NCBI RefSeq assembly: GCF_021533835.1
Contig: NZ_JAKFYQ010000003.1
Location: 1 to 64,000 of the forward strand
Length of the DNA stretch: 64,000 nt
Source of the DNA: Synechococcus sp. Nb3U1
GTDB lineage: Bacteria; Cyanobacteriota; Cyanobacteriia; Thermostichales; Thermostichaceae
Direction of reading: 5' to 3'
Shown: positions 27,571-36,325 of the stretch, piece by piece
How the letters are laid out: every line of letters starts with the position of its first letter
Position numbering within the stretch: position 1 is the stretch's first letter
Program-made: the position numbers and the translations under genes
Notes under the pieces: generated by a model
Databases searched by the model: none
What the model was told of the DNA's origin: nothing
What the model saw: the letters and a program-made list of their open reading frames with translations, nothing else

Positions 27571-27694
27571 CCCAGCCTCGCAATAGGCGCTATTTGTGGG
27601 CCGATCCTAGCTTTTTGCCCAGGGGCCGATGGCTACACTGAATAAGCAGGGACATGAATCGGGATCCCGCTGATTTCAGTTTGTTTGCCACTTT

Positions 27695-29638
27695 ATGCTT
27701 AGGGTTGGACAAGACAGCATCGATTTTCTCGATCACTACGATGTGGTGGTAGTGGGAGGCGGCCATTCCGGTTGTGAGGCGGCCTTGGCTGCGGCTCGGC
27801 TGGGCTGCAATACCCTGATGCTGACCTTGAATCTGGACAAGATCGCTTGGCAGCCCTGTAACCCGGCTGTAGGGGGGCCAGCCAAATCGCAATTGGTGCA
27901 TGAGATCGATGCCCTCGGTGGCGAGATGGGCAAAGTTACCGACCGTACTTATCTGCAAAAGCGGGTGTTGAACCGCTCGCGGGGGCCAGCGGTGTGGGCG
28001 CTACGGGCGCAAACCGACAAACGGGAATATGCGCGGGTAATGCGCTCGGTGGTGGAAACCCAAGCCAACCTCACCCTTCGGGAAGGCACCGTTACGGATC
28101 TGGTGCTGGGGCGCAACGATGAGATTGTCGGGGTAGTCACCCATTTCGGCACCGTGTTTGGATGCAAAGGGGTGATCCTAACCACCGGCACATTTCTGGG
28201 GGGACGCATCTGGATTGGTCGCCACTGGCAAGCTGCCGGACGGGCTGGAGAATTTGCCGTAGAAGGGCTGACGGACACCCTCAACCAACTGGGGTTTGAA
28301 ACGGATCGCCTCAAAACCGGCACCCCCGCCCGCGTGGATCGCCGCAGTGTAGATTTTTCCGTGATGGAGCGGCAACCCGGGGATCCGGATCTGCGCTGGT
28401 TTAGTTTCGATCCGCAGGTGTGGATCCCACGCGAGCAGATGGATTGCCACTTGACCCGCACCACCCCGGAAACCCACCGCATCATTCGAGAAAATCTCCA
28501 CGAAACCCCTGTCTATGGCGGCTGGGTAGAGGCCAAAGGGCCGCGCTACTGCCCTAGCATCGAAGACAAAATTGTTCGCTTTGCTGACAAAGACAGCCAT
28601 CAGATTTTTATTGAGCCGGAAGGCCGGGATCTGCCGGAGCTGTATATCCAGGGTTTCTCGACGGGCATGCCGGAGAAAATCCAGATTCAAATGTTGCGCT
28701 CCCTGCCGGGCCTGGAAAAGTGTGTGATGCTGCGCCCGGCCTATGCGGTGGAATACGACTATTTGCCCGCCACCCAGCTTTATCCCACCCTGATGACCAA
28801 ACGGGTGGAGGGGTTGTTTTGTGCGGGGCAACTGAACGGCACCACCGGCTATGAAGAGGCGGGGGCGCAGGGGTTGCTGGCCGGGATCAACGCTGCTCGC
28901 CTAGCTCAGGGCCAGCCTTTGGTAACCCTACCGCGGGAGTCCAGCTACATTGGCACCTTGATCGACGATCTGTGCACCAAAGAGCTGCGGGAACCCTACC
29001 GGATGCTCACTAGCCGCTCGGAATACCGTCTCATCCTGCGTTCGGATAATGCCGATCAGCGGCTAACGCCTCTTGGACGCGAATGGGGCTTGGTCGATGA
29101 CCGCCGCTGGGATCTTTTCCAAGCCAAGCAAGCTCGCATTGAAGCAGAAATTCAACGGCTGGAGCAGCAACGGGTGAAAGCTCAGGATCCGGCTGGGATC
29201 CACCTCAGCCAACTGACTGGGCAGGCGATCAAGGGATCCGCCACCCTAGCCGAGATTTTGCGCCGCAATCAGGTGCATTACCTGGATCTTCTGGAGTTGG
29301 ATTTGGGGGATCCAGAGTTGGATCCCTTCGAGCAAGAAGCTGCCGAAATTGCCGTGAAATACAGCGGTTATATTCAACGGCAACAAACCCAAATCGAACA
29401 GGTGAGCAAACAGTACCATCGCCCTTTGCCTACCGATCTCGACTATCAGGCCATCCACACCCTGTCCAGAGAATCGCGGGATAAGTTGTCTGCTGTTCGC
29501 CCTCTGACACTGGGCCAAGCCGCCCGGATTGGCGGTGTCAACCCGGCTGATATCAATGCCCTGTTGATTTACTTGGAGGTGCAGAAGCAGCAAAACCGGG
29601 TGATGCGGGATCCCGTTGGGGTGACCCCTCAAGGGTGA
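27695..29638 (+). CDS. mnmG: tRNA uridine 5-carboxymethylaminomethyl modification enzyme MnmG
   Basis: MnmG (GidA) with MnmE modifies U34 of several tRNAs using FAD. The 647-aa product has the N-terminal FAD-binding motif [20 protein letters not shown], the [20 protein letters not shown] and LKTGTPAR blocks and the C-terminal [14 protein letters not shown] region, all of normal length. The ATG at 27695 is the first in frame. It is convergent with tsaD, with 53 nt between the ends. Confidence 0.97.
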   Translation: MLRVGQDSIDFLDHYDVVVVGGGHSGCEAALAAARLGCNTLMLTLNLDKIAWQPCNPAVGGPAKSQLVHEIDALGGEMGKVTDRTYLQKRVLNRSRGPAVWALRAQTDKREYARVMRSVVETQANLTLREGTVTDLVLGRNDEIVGVVTHFGTVFGCKGVILTTGTFLGGRIWIGRHWQAAGRAGEFAVEGLTDTLNQLGFETDRLKTGTPARVDRRSVDFSVMERQPGDPDLRWFSFDPQVWIPREQMDCHLTRTTPETHRIIRENLHETPVYGGWVEAKGPRYCPSIEDKIVRFADKDSHQIFIEPEGRDLPELYIQGFSTGMPEKIQIQMLRSLPGLEKCVMLRPAYAVEYDYLPATQLYPTLMTKRVEGLFCAGQLNGTTGYEEAGAQGLLAGINAARLAQGQPLVTLPRESSYIGTLIDDLCTKELREPYRMLTSRSEYRLILRSDNADQRLTPLGREWGLVDDRRWDLFQAKQARIEAEIQRLEQQRVKAQDPAGIHLSQLTGQAIKGSATLAEILRRNQVHYLDLLELDLGDPELDPFEQEAAEIAVKYSGYIQRQQTQIEQVSKQYHRPLPTDLDYQAIHTLSRESRDKLSAVRPLTLGQAARIGGVNPADINALLIYLEVQKQQNRVMRDPVGVTPQG

Positions 29639-29690
29639 CTGGGCTGAGCTGTCATGGGAGCTTTGGCCTGCCCTCCGAGAGGATCTGGAT

Positions 29691-30839
29691 TCACTGGATT
29701 GACTGGGCTTGGATTGACTGGGCTTCCAGTGAGCAAACCTGCGGTTGAAGGCACTGTGATTGGGCGGAATGGGCTTGCTCGGTTCCCGGAGCTGAGGTGT
29801 ACAGGGCAGGGATCCCTTCCAAGGGCATCCGAGAAGCCACCCCCAAGTCCAAGGGTGAAACTTCCCCCCGCAGCCAGTGGCTCAGGCCTGCCGCACCGAT
29901 CATGGCCGCATTGTCGGTACACAAAGCAATCGGTGGGATCACCACCTGCAACCCTTTGGCAGCCCCAGCTTCCGTTAGACGAGATCTCAACTCCCGATTG
30001 GCGGCCACTCCTCCCGTCAACAGCAGGGTGGATAGGCCCAAGTGTTCTGCACAGGCCAGTGCTTTTTCGGTGAGCACCCCCGTTAAGCGGGCTTGAAAGC
30101 TGGCGGCAATATCGGCGATGGGAAGCTCCTTGCCTTCGGCTTGTAGCTGCTGGGTGAGGCGCAGCACCGCTGTTTTCAGGCCGCTGAAACTGGTGTCGTA
30201 GGGATGATCCACCTTGCCTTCGGGCAAGGGAAAGCGCTCTGGATTTCCCTGTTGGGCCCAGCGGTCGATCTGCGGCCCGCCCGGATAGCCCAACCCCAAG
30301 AGACGGGCCACCTTGTCAAACGCCTCCCCTGCCGCATCATCGCGGGTACGACCCACCGTCTGATACTCTCCGTAGGTCTTCATCCAGATCAAGCTGGTGT
30401 GCCCGCCAGAAACCAACAGACACAAACAAGGGGGGCGCAAATTCGGTTCTGCCAAAAAGCCGCTGAACAGGTGCCCTTCCAGATGGTGAACCCCGATCAA
30501 AGGTTTGTTGTACAGCAGGGCCAAGGTTTTGGCCCCCATGAGCCCCACCAACAGGGATCCCACCAAACCAGGGGCACAGGTCACCGCGATGGCATCCACC
30601 TCGGCCAGAGTCAAATTTGCCTGGTGCAAAGCCGCCTCAAGCACAAACGGCAGGGTTTCCACGTGTTGACGGGAAGCCACCTCGGGCACCACTCCCCCAT
30701 AGGCGGCATGGATCTCGATTTGGCTGGCCACAACCGAGCTCATCACTTGTGGGGCAAAGTCGTTCTGAGCCAGATCTGCCTCTACCACAGCCACAGCAGT
30801 TTCATCACAACTGGTTTCAAGAGCAAGGATGCGGGGCAT
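29691..30839 (-). CDS. tsaD: tRNA N6-adenosine threonylcarbamoyltransferase (TsaD)
   Basis: TsaD completes the t6A37 modification of ANN-decoding tRNAs together with TsaB and TsaE. The product is 382 aa from the ATG at 30839, starting [20 protein letters not shown]. The metal-binding motif HHLEGH ([11 protein letters not shown]) and nucleotide-binding blocks ([22 protein letters not shown]) are present. A longer upstream frame would add 30 unlikely residues. The C-terminus carries an unusual extension ending in tandem AQSIQ units, encoded by a 15-bp tandem repeat at 29696-29725. The real family C-terminus is earlier (about residue 350). Confidence 0.95.
   Translation of the reverse strand: MPRILALETSCDETAVAVVEADLAQNDFAPQVMSSVVASQIEIHAAYGGVVPEVASRQHVETLPFVLEAALHQANLTLAEVDAIAVTCAPGLVGSLLVGLMGAKTLALLYNKPLIGVHHLEGHLFSGFLAEPNLRPPCLCLLVSGGHTSLIWMKTYGEYQTVGRTRDDAAGEAFDKVARLLGLGYPGGPQIDRWAQQGNPERFPLPEGKVDHPYDTSFSGLKTAVLRLTQQLQAEGKELPIADIAASFQARLTGVLTEKALACAEHLGLSTLLLTGGVAANRELRSRLTEAGAAKGLQVVIPPIALCTDNAAMIGAAGLSHWLRGEVSPLDLGVASRMPLEGIPALYTSAPGTEQAHSAQSQCLQPQVCSLEAQSIQAQSIQ
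29696..29725. repeat. 15-bp tandem duplication at the end of tsaD
   Basis: GGATTGACTGGGCTT occurs twice in exact succession (29696-29710 and 29711-29725) and a degenerate partial unit lies just upstream. On the minus strand it encodes the repeated AQSIQ tail of TsaD. Replication slippage is the likely origin. Confidence 0.85.
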
Positions 30840-30993
30840 AGGTCGGGATCTGCCAGAAGCAGGAGAGAGAAAAGGGCTTTCCTTAAGAATTGTGTGAGCT
30901 GAAACCCAGGATCCGTTGAGGCGAGACACTCAGGAGTATGATACTAACCGTTTAGTGCCCGTTTCCGCTTCCCAAACAGGTTTTGGTGTTGCG

Positions 30994-31053
30994 GAGTTGG
31001 TTTTCCTCAGGCTTCTAGGTTGTCTTTAGAGACGGTCTCCTGAGAACCAACTC
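30994..31053 (+). promoter_or_regulatory. Long hairpin in the psaF leader
   Basis: GAGTTGGTTTTCCTCAGG at 30994-31011 pairs with CCTGAGAACCAACTC at 31039-31053, giving 15 base pairs with a 3-nt bulge. The structure ends 83 nt before the psaF ATG. If transcribed, it would be a leader structure able to affect mRNA stability or translation. No SD or U tract follows directly, so a terminator is unlikely. Confidence 0.55.
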
Positions 31054-31136
31054 AATGGGCGAGTGCTAATTGGCCCTGAACTGGGATCCCAACCTCATTC
31101 AGATCTTAGCCCCCTACCTCAAGGACACATCCTGCT

Positions 31137-31682
31137 ATGCGAACCTTTTTGAGCCTTATCCTGGCCCTTTGCATCGCGCTTGGCCTCACCCAATCTGTGC
31201 AGGCAGAGCCCTTGATCGGTCTGAAACCTTGCAGCGAAGTTCCCGCTTTTCAGGCCCGCATGGACGATCGGCTGAGCAGCCTGGAAGACAAGATTGTCAG
31301 CGCCAGCCCCGAAATGGCCGCCTTTTACGAGCAAAAATTGGCCCAAACCACCCAGCGTTTTGAACGCTACAGCACTCTGCTCTGTGGTGAGGAAGGCTTG
31401 CCGCACTTGGTCACCGATGGCCGCCTGAACCACGCGGGCGAGTTTCTCATCCCTGGCTTGCTTTTCCTCTACATTGCTGGCTGGCTGGGCTGGGCGGGTC
31501 GCTCTTACCTGATTGCTGTGCGGGAGAGCGATAGCCCTGAGATGAAAGAAAGCTCCATCGATGTGGCCTTGGCTCTGCGATGTTTCCTCACTGCCTTGGC
31601 TTGGCCTGCGGTTGCCTTCAAAGAAATTGCCAGTGGCGAAATTCAAGCTCCTGAAGCTGCTGTGCCCATTTCTCCTCGCTGA
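31137..31682 (+). CDS. psaF: Photosystem I reaction centre subunit III (PsaF)
   Basis: PsaF is a photosystem I subunit on the lumenal side with a transmembrane anchor; it supports binding of plastocyanin or cytochrome c6 in some species. The 181-aa product has a signal peptide (LSLILALCIALGLTQSVQA), a mature start EPLIGLKPCSEVPAF and a lumenal Cys pair (PCSEV and LLCGEEG). The membrane segments LIPGLLFLYIAGWLGWAGRSYLIAV and LALRCFLTALAWPAVAF and the C-terminal tail follow. It lacks the Lys-rich N-terminal helix of plant PsaF. psaJ follows after 89 nt. Confidence 0.97.
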   Translation: MRTFLSLILALCIALGLTQSVQAEPLIGLKPCSEVPAFQARMDDRLSSLEDKIVSASPEMAAFYEQKLAQTTQRFERYSTLLCGEEGLPHLVTDGRLNHAGEFLIPGLLFLYIAGWLGWAGRSYLIAVRESDSPEMKESSIDVALALRCFLTALAWPAVAFKEIASGEIQAPEAAVPISPR

Positions 31683-31771
31683 GAATTTTGAGGGTTTTCA
31701 GTTCAGTTCTTTATCTTGTTTGCGCGGCCCATTCTGAATCCAATACTTGATCCAATACTTGAGAGGCATGT

Positions 31772-31891
31772 ATGGCTGATTTCACCAAGTTTCTCACTAC
31801 AGCCCCAGTGGCGTTCATTCTCTTCTCCACCTTCATTTTTGCGCTGTTCATCGAGATCAATCGTTTCTTTCCTGATATCTTGACTTTTTAA
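31772..31891 (+). CDS. psaJ: Photosystem I subunit IX (PsaJ)
   Basis: The 39-aa single-pass membrane protein begins MADFTKFLTTAPVAFILF and ends in the PsaJ-like IEINRFFPDILTF. PsaJ stabilises PsaF in photosystem I. It follows psaF in the usual cyanobacterial order, with the ATG at 31772. Confidence 0.96.
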   Translation: MADFTKFLTTAPVAFILFSTFIFALFIEINRFFPDILTF

Positions 31892-31901
31892 GCCCATTTG
31901 T

Positions 31902-31945
31902 CAGGGATCCCAGCGGTCAACAACCAACGCCTTTTGGGATCCCTG
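31902..31945. repeat. Hairpin built from two GGGATCCC palindromes between psaJ and psaL
   Basis: CAGGGATCCCA (31902-31912) and TGGGATCCCTG (31935-31945) form a perfect 11-bp stem with a 22-nt loop. Each arm is itself a GGGATCCC palindrome. It could act as an intercistronic RNA processing or attenuation structure, or it may just reflect how common the palindrome is in this genome. Confidence 0.55.
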
Positions 31946-31950
31946 CTCTC

Positions 31951-31973
31951 TTTGAGATTACTTTTGAGATTAC
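31951..31973 (+). promoter_or_regulatory. Direct repeat upstream of psaL
   Basis: TTTGAGATTAC occurs twice, at 31951-31961 and 31963-31973, a pitch of 12 nt, about 54 nt before the psaL ATG. The TTAC cores recall the HLR1 box bound by RpaB in photosystem I promoters, but the published spacing differs, so an HLR1 call is not supported. A transcription-factor site is likely but unproven. Confidence 0.4.
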
Positions 31974-32026
31974 GTTTTTAGATTGGATTGCTTTATTCCT
32001 TTCGCACTGGATATAGAGTTGCTGAC

Positions 32027-32503
32027 ATGGTTGAACCCAATGCCGACAGTGCTCCGCTCAGCGAGGGCTACATCACCGTTCCTGAGGGGGATCCGCAAAT
32101 TGGCGATCTGTGGACGCCGATCAACCATGCACCTGCCATCCGCTTGTTGATTGACTGGTTACCGATCAATCGCCCCGGCCTGAGCCCAATTTGGCGTGGA
32201 CTGGAAATTGGTATGGCCCATGGCTACTGGTTGGTGGGGCCTTTTGCCAAGCTAGGCCCGTTACGCAACGAACCGACAGGACTTCTGAGTGGTTTTTTGG
32301 GCGCCTGTGGCCTGACTTTGATCATGACGGCGGTTCTTTCTCTTTATGGCACCGTCACCTCGCAACGCAACATTGGCCCAGTGGGGGGATCCCAGGCCTG
32401 GAGCGAGTTGGCGGCTGGCTTTTTGGTGGGCAGCATTGGTGGGGCAATCGTCGCCTACTTGCTGTTGCTGAATGCGGATTTGTTGTTGCCAGGCTTGGGC
32501 TAA
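32027..32503 (+). CDS. psaL: Photosystem I reaction centre subunit XI (PsaL)
   Basis: PsaL lies at the centre of photosystem I trimers. The 158-aa product from the ATG at 32027 begins MVEPNADSAPLSEGYITV; an upstream TTG frame (31988) adds 13 unusual residues. PsaL blocks are present: NRPGLSPIWRGLEIGMAHGYWLVGPFAKLGPLRN (in parts), GLLSGFLGACGLTLIMTAVLSLYG and the C-terminal helix. The size is normal. No psaI gene was seen next to it, though psaL and psaI are often adjacent. Confidence 0.95.
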   Translation: MVEPNADSAPLSEGYITVPEGDPQIGDLWTPINHAPAIRLLIDWLPINRPGLSPIWRGLEIGMAHGYWLVGPFAKLGPLRNEPTGLLSGFLGACGLTLIMTAVLSLYGTVTSQRNIGPVGGSQAWSELAAGFLVGSIGGAIVAYLLLLNADLLLPGLG

Positions 32504-32613
32504 CGCTCTGTTTGTATTGATCGGTTGTTTAGAAGACTCAAGCTCCCGAAATTCTTCTACCGCTCAAGGGATCCCAGTCGGTCGAATTGGGGTTGAACTG
32601 GGGTGAGCGCTAC

Positions 32614-32808
32614 TCACTCCATCACATCATCCACCACATCTTTGATCGGTTCTCGGACATCTTCAACCACATGGCGGGCCGCCGCTTCCGCTTGTTTGGC
32701 CTTGCCTTCCAGCTTTTCCCGTTGGTCTCCGGTGAGTTCACCGACAGCCTCCTGGATTTTGCCTTCCAGATTTTTGGCAGTGGCTTCAACTTGCTTTTCA
32801 AGGTTCAT
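32614..32808 (-). CDS. CsbD-like stress-response protein
   Basis: The 64-aa product from the ATG at 32808 has the CsbD pattern: KNLEGKIQEAVGELTGDQREKLEGKAKQAEA, in parts. CsbD proteins are small, highly soluble and stress-induced in many bacteria; their precise function is unknown. GAGGGG precedes the start. The gene is convergent with psaL with about 110 nt between the ends. Confidence 0.9.
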   Translation of the reverse strand: MNLEKQVEATAKNLEGKIQEAVGELTGDQREKLEGKAKQAEAAARHVVEDVREPIKDVVDDVME

Positions 32809-33019
32809 AAAGCAGGCCCCTCCAGTTGTAGTGCCTCGTCCATTCATACAACATGCCACCTCCCCTAGCCCAGTGATCCAGATCACCCCTTGGGCTGTTT
32901 TGGGTCGTGATGATCAGGCTGGCCGAACAGAGGAGGGTTGTCCTAGCATAGATTGAATCTTGAAATGAGCCGACGACAGCGATTCCGAATATTTTTCTAC
33001 ACAATTTTCCCGAGCTGCT

Positions 33020-33451
33020 GTGAACGATTTGCTGTCTGATTCCACTTCAGAAAAGCTCTCTCTGGCCGAGATTCGCCGTTTGTCGCCGACAGCCTTGGCC
33101 TACCTGGGGGATGCCATCTACGAACTGCACGTACGGCGGCAACATCTGTTTCCTCCGGAGCGGCTGGAGCGCTATCATCAGCAGGTGGTGGGGCGGGTGC
33201 GCGGCTCTGCCCAGGCAAAATTGTTGCTGGCGTTGTTGCCCTATCTAAACCCGGAAGAGCAGGAAGTTGTCCGTTGGGGGCGCAATGGCTGCGGTCGTCC
33301 CCCCCGACATTTACCCCTAGCGGACTATCAAAATGCCAGTGGGTTGGAAACCATCCTCGGCTACCTGTATTTGGCCAATCTGGAGCGGTTAAAGCAAATC
33401 CTAGCTCTGACTGATGTTTTGGCGAAGACCGTGGCGGAAATAGAAGGTTAG
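33020..33451 (+). CDS. mrnC: Mini-ribonuclease III (MrnC)
   Basis: MrnC is a compact RNase III-like enzyme without a double-stranded RNA-binding domain; it matures 23S rRNA. The 143-aa product has the family motif TALAYLGDAIYELHVR with the catalytic Asp and Glu region and ILGYLYL near the end. The start is GTG at 33020. The rRNA methyltransferase gene rlmB follows 32 nt downstream, so both likely form a ribosome maturation operon. Confidence 0.93.
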   Translation: MNDLLSDSTSEKLSLAEIRRLSPTALAYLGDAIYELHVRRQHLFPPERLERYHQQVVGRVRGSAQAKLLLALLPYLNPEEQEVVRWGRNGCGRPPRHLPLADYQNASGLETILGYLYLANLERLKQILALTDVLAKTVAEIEG

Positions 33452-33483
33452 GATAGTCTTCTGCTGTTCATCCGTTCGCTCTC

Positions 33484-34599
33484 ATGCCCAGGCCCCCTCA
33501 GCGCAAACCTTCTCCGCGGCTGTCCCGCACGGGCAAACCGCAGCGGCGCGGAGGGCAATCCAGTGGTGTCAGTCGGGCCCAGCGGCCCAAACGTAGAGAT
33601 TGGCAAGAGGCTTCTCCTCAAGCTCCCAGAGCTGCTGCGGAGGAAGCCCCGGTAAAACCAATTCGCCGCGATTCGGAACGGCCTAAGCGGGTGATTCGTA
33701 CCCAACCTGCACGTGAACGCCGTCGGGATCCGATTCCCCCACTTCGAGAGGATCTGACAGAAGTCCCCTCGAGTTCTGATCCCCAAGCGACGGCAGACCC
33801 AGAGCCCGATCAAGAGATCATCTACGGTCGTCAGGCATTGCTAGCGGCTCTGCGGGCCCAATCCACCCTCAACCGGGTTTGGATTCTCTCCAGATTGCGC
33901 TATAGCCCACAGTTTCTGCCCCTCCTAGAAGAGGCCAAGGTCCGCGGTACCGTCATTGATGAAGTTTCCCCACAGCGATTAAATTCCCTCACAGATGGAG
34001 CCAATCACCAGGGTATCGCCGCCCAAGCCACCCCCTACCAGTACATGGATCTGGAGAGTTTGGTGGAACAAAGCCAGCAGGCCAGCCCCAACCCTGTTTT
34101 GGTGGTACTAGACGGGATCCAGGATCCCCACAATTTGGGTGCCATCGCTCGCAGTGTGGAAGCGTTTGGTATGCAGGGGATGGTGATCCCGCAACGGCGG
34201 GCGGCTGGGGTAACCTCGACGGTGCTGAAGGTGGCGGCGGGAGCCTTGTCTACCTTGCCGGTGGCACGGGTGGTGAACCTGAATCGAGCCTTGGAGGTTC
34301 TGAAAGAGCAGGGGTTTTGGGTTTATGGCGCTGCTAGCCAGGGGGCAGCCCCTGTGTACAGTGCCGATTTTAAGCGTCCTATTGCTCTGGTGATCGGCTC
34401 CGAAGGAGAAGGAATCAGCCTGCTCACCCAGCGCCATTGTGACCAACTTCTATCCATTCCCTTGGCGGGCCGAACCGAGAGCTTGAATGCTTCGGTGGCG
34501 GCTGGCATCGCCCTCTACGAGATCCACCGACAGCGCTCTCCCCAACAATTGAAACGAACTGAGTCTGATACGTTCCTCAACAAAGGCAGTAGAATCTAG
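33484..34599 (+). CDS. rlmB: 23S rRNA (guanosine-2'-O-)-methyltransferase, TrmH/RlmB family
   Basis: SpoU-family SAM methyltransferases add a 2'-O-methyl group to an rRNA or tRNA nucleotide; the RlmB subfamily acts on 23S rRNA G2251. The 371-aa product starts with a basic, Pro-rich N-terminal extension of about 115 residues, then [23 protein letters not shown] and the catalytic knot motifs: [29 protein letters not shown] and [23 protein letters not shown]. The last two are the SpoU motifs 2 and 3. It is in tandem with mrnC. Confidence 0.92.
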   Translation: MPRPPQRKPSPRLSRTGKPQRRGGQSSGVSRAQRPKRRDWQEASPQAPRAAAEEAPVKPIRRDSERPKRVIRTQPARERRRDPIPPLREDLTEVPSSSDPQATADPEPDQEIIYGRQALLAALRAQSTLNRVWILSRLRYSPQFLPLLEEAKVRGTVIDEVSPQRLNSLTDGANHQGIAAQATPYQYMDLESLVEQSQQASPNPVLVVLDGIQDPHNLGAIARSVEAFGMQGMVIPQRRAAGVTSTVLKVAAGALSTLPVARVVNLNRALEVLKEQGFWVYGAASQGAAPVYSADFKRPIALVIGSEGEGISLLTQRHCDQLLSIPLAGRTESLNASVAAGIALYEIHRQRSPQQLKRTESDTFLNKGSRI

Positions 34600-34646
34600 A
34601 AGATTGCAAAAGATGTCGAACGATCATTAACACCTGTTAATGGGGG

Positions 34647-34904
34647 ATGGATCCCGTGAGTAACCCTTTGGCCAACCTGTTGGATAGGTTCCGCGGCCTA
34701 TCGGTCTGGATTGAGATCACCACCGAGGACTGCACCTACTACTATGGCCCCTTCACCACCGAGGCAGAAGCAGAGCAACTCAAAGGTCAGTACATTGCCG
34801 ATTTGAAAGCAGAGGGATCCGCAAAGATCCAGGCACTAGTGAAGAAAATGCGCCAGCCGGAGTCTCTGACGGTGGCTCGTACCCGCACTGGAGCCCGATC
34901 TTGA
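34647..34904 (+). CDS. DUF1816 small protein
   Basis: The 85-aa product matches the cyanobacterial DUF1816 pattern: VWIEITTEDCTYYYGPFTTEAEAE. The short beta-hairpin region resembles phycobilisome cap-linker CpcD-like folds, but its role is not known. The ATG at 34647 has GGGGG directly before it; a GTG at 34656 is an alternative. Its stop overlaps the ferredoxin start (TGATG), suggesting translational coupling. It is the first gene of the operon with ferredoxin, a small protein and thiD. Confidence 0.8.
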   Translation: MDPVSNPLANLLDRFRGLSVWIEITTEDCTYYYGPFTTEAEAEQLKGQYIADLKAEGSAKIQALVKKMRQPESLTVARTRTGARS

Positions 34905-35221
34905 TGGCAGCCACCGCTTACCAGGTAACCGTTCATCATCGGGGCCAGACTTACCAGTTCACCGCTCCTGCTGATCAACCGGTTTTGCAAGCGGCCTTTG
35001 CGAAAGGGATCGAGCTACCTTCTTCTTGTCAGGCGGGGGTTTGTACCACTTGTGCGGCGCGGCTGAAGTCGGGATCCGTTACGCAAGTGGATGCGATGGG
35101 GATTGGGCCGGAGTTAAAGGAGCAGGGGTTTGTCCTACTGTGCGTAGCGTATGCAACTTCTGATCTGGAGGTGGAGACCGATCAAGAAGATGAGGTTTAC
35201 CGTCTACAATTTGGTTCTTGA
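34904..35221 (+). CDS. [2Fe-2S] plant-type ferredoxin with C-terminal tail
   Basis: The 105-aa product has the plant-type cluster motif: CQAGVCTTC with a further C in LLCVAY. The extra C-terminal tail (ETDQEDEVYRLQFG) is longer than in the photosynthetic ferredoxin and recalls tailed ferredoxins like slr0150 of Synechocystis, from memory. It likely acts in a side pathway of electron transfer. The stop/start overlap with the DUF1816 gene and the next small frame supports a tight operon. Confidence 0.9.
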   Translation: MAATAYQVTVHHRGQTYQFTAPADQPVLQAAFAKGIELPSSCQAGVCTTCAARLKSGSVTQVDAMGIGPELKEQGFVLLCVAYATSDLEVETDQEDEVYRLQFGS

Positions 35222-35474
35222 GTCTCTTGTCCCCTTCTTTGTGAAGCTGCATTTGCTCCACCTGAGCTTGCCCTTGGTTTTACCCCTCCGTGCTGCACAG
35301 CTAGAAGAGCAGCTCTGTCAACAGGTGAGCCAAACCTTAGGCCAGTCTGCGGATCTGTTGCGCTGGAGTCTGACGGCGGTTGATGGGGAGCAGGTTTGGG
35401 CGGAGGTGGTGGCAACGACGAACGGGCCAGTGGATCCCCAAAATTCCCCAAAATCATCCTCAAAATCATGGTGA
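35190..35474 (+). CDS. Small protein of unknown function in the ferredoxin-thiD operon
   Basis: The frame ends in a TGA (35472-35474) that overlaps the thiD ATG (35468), and its start overlaps the ferredoxin 3' end, a pattern typical of coupled operon genes. The 94-aa product has a hydrophobic N-terminal half with an HLLHLSLPLVLPLRAAQLEEQL block, then a polar C-terminus. The true start could be ATG 35190, TTG 35211 or further upstream. No family was recognised. Its function is unknown. Confidence 0.6.
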   Translation: MRFTVYNLVLESLVPFFVKLHLLHLSLPLVLPLRAAQLEEQLCQQVSQTLGQSADLLRWSLTAVDGEQVWAEVVATTNGPVDPQNSPKSSSKSW

Positions 35475-36325
35475 ACCTTGGGCCTTCCGTGAGTGAAGCA
35501 ACTGAAGTAACGGCATTACATCCCCCTGTCGCCCTCACCATTGCCGGATCCGACAGTGGTGGTGGGGCGGGCATTCAAGCGGATTTGCGCACCTTCGCCT
35601 TTCAGCGGGTGCATGGCACCTCAGCGTTGACCTGTATTACCGCCCAAAATACCCTTGGGGTCAGTCGAGTCGATGCTTTACCTCCAGCAGCGGTGGCGGC
35701 TCAAATCGAGGCGGTGGCTGGCGATATCGGCGTGCAAGGGATCAAAACCGGCATGTTGCTCAATAAAGATATCGTTCAGGAGGTGGCCCGCCAAGTGGAG
35801 CGGTTGGGGTTACAGCCCTTGGTGGTGGATCCGGTGATGGTGTCGCGCACGGGGGCGAAGTTGTTGGCGGAAGAGGCGATTGTGGCGATTCGAGAACGGC
35901 TACTCCCTTTGGCCCAGGTGCTAACCCCCAACCGTTATGAGGCGCAAATTTTGTCCGGTTTGGAGCTGCACTCCCTGGAGGATATGAAAGCTGCCGCAGA
36001 ACAGATCGAATCTGCGGGATCCCTGGCCGTGCTGGTGAAGGGAGGGGGCATGCCCGGGGATCTGCAGGGGGTGGATGTGTGGTTTGATGGGCAGCGGCTG
36101 GAGGTGCTGAGAACTGAGCGGATCCCGACTCGCCATACTCACGGCACCGGCTGTACCCTCTCGGCGGCGATCGCAGCCCAGTTGGCTTGGGGCAAGGATC
36201 CTTTTCAGGCAGTTCAGCAGGCCAAGACCTATGTGACAGAAGCGCTGCGGCATCCTCTGGCAATTGGCTCTGGTCAGGGGCCGGTAGGGCATTTTTACCC
36301 GTTGCTCGGTCACCAAACAGGCTGA
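35468..36325 (+). CDS. thiD: Hydroxymethylpyrimidine/phosphomethylpyrimidine kinase (ThiD)
   Basis: ThiD phosphorylates the HMP moiety for thiamine synthesis. The 285-aa product from the ATG at 35468 has the N-terminal GSDSGGGAGIQADLRTF motif, the TAQNTLGV block, the DPVMVSRTGAKLL active-site block and the anion-hole motif THGTGCTLSAAIAAQL. No TPP riboswitch was recognised upstream, as expected for an internal operon gene. Earlier in-frame ATGs at 35396 lie inside the upstream gene. Confidence 0.93.
   Translation: MVNLGPSVSEATEVTALHPPVALTIAGSDSGGGAGIQADLRTFAFQRVHGTSALTCITAQNTLGVSRVDALPPAAVAAQIEAVAGDIGVQGIKTGMLLNKDIVQEVARQVERLGLQPLVVDPVMVSRTGAKLLAEEAIVAIRERLLPLAQVLTPNRYEAQILSGLELHSLEDMKAAAEQIESAGSLAVLVKGGGMPGDLQGVDVWFDGQRLEVLRTERIPTRHTHGTGCTLSAAIAAQLAWGKDPFQAVQQAKTYVTEALRHPLAIGSGQGPVGHFYPLLGHQTG

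Noticed and set aside
31951-31973. HLR1/RpaB box before psaL
   Set aside because: The TTAC cores are present, but the repeat pitch is 12 nt and the consensus bases do not match, so only a direct repeat is reported.
35300-35468. TPP riboswitch upstream of thiD
   Set aside because: No TPP aptamer pattern was recognised; thiD starts inside the overlapping upstream frame, leaving no room for a leader.
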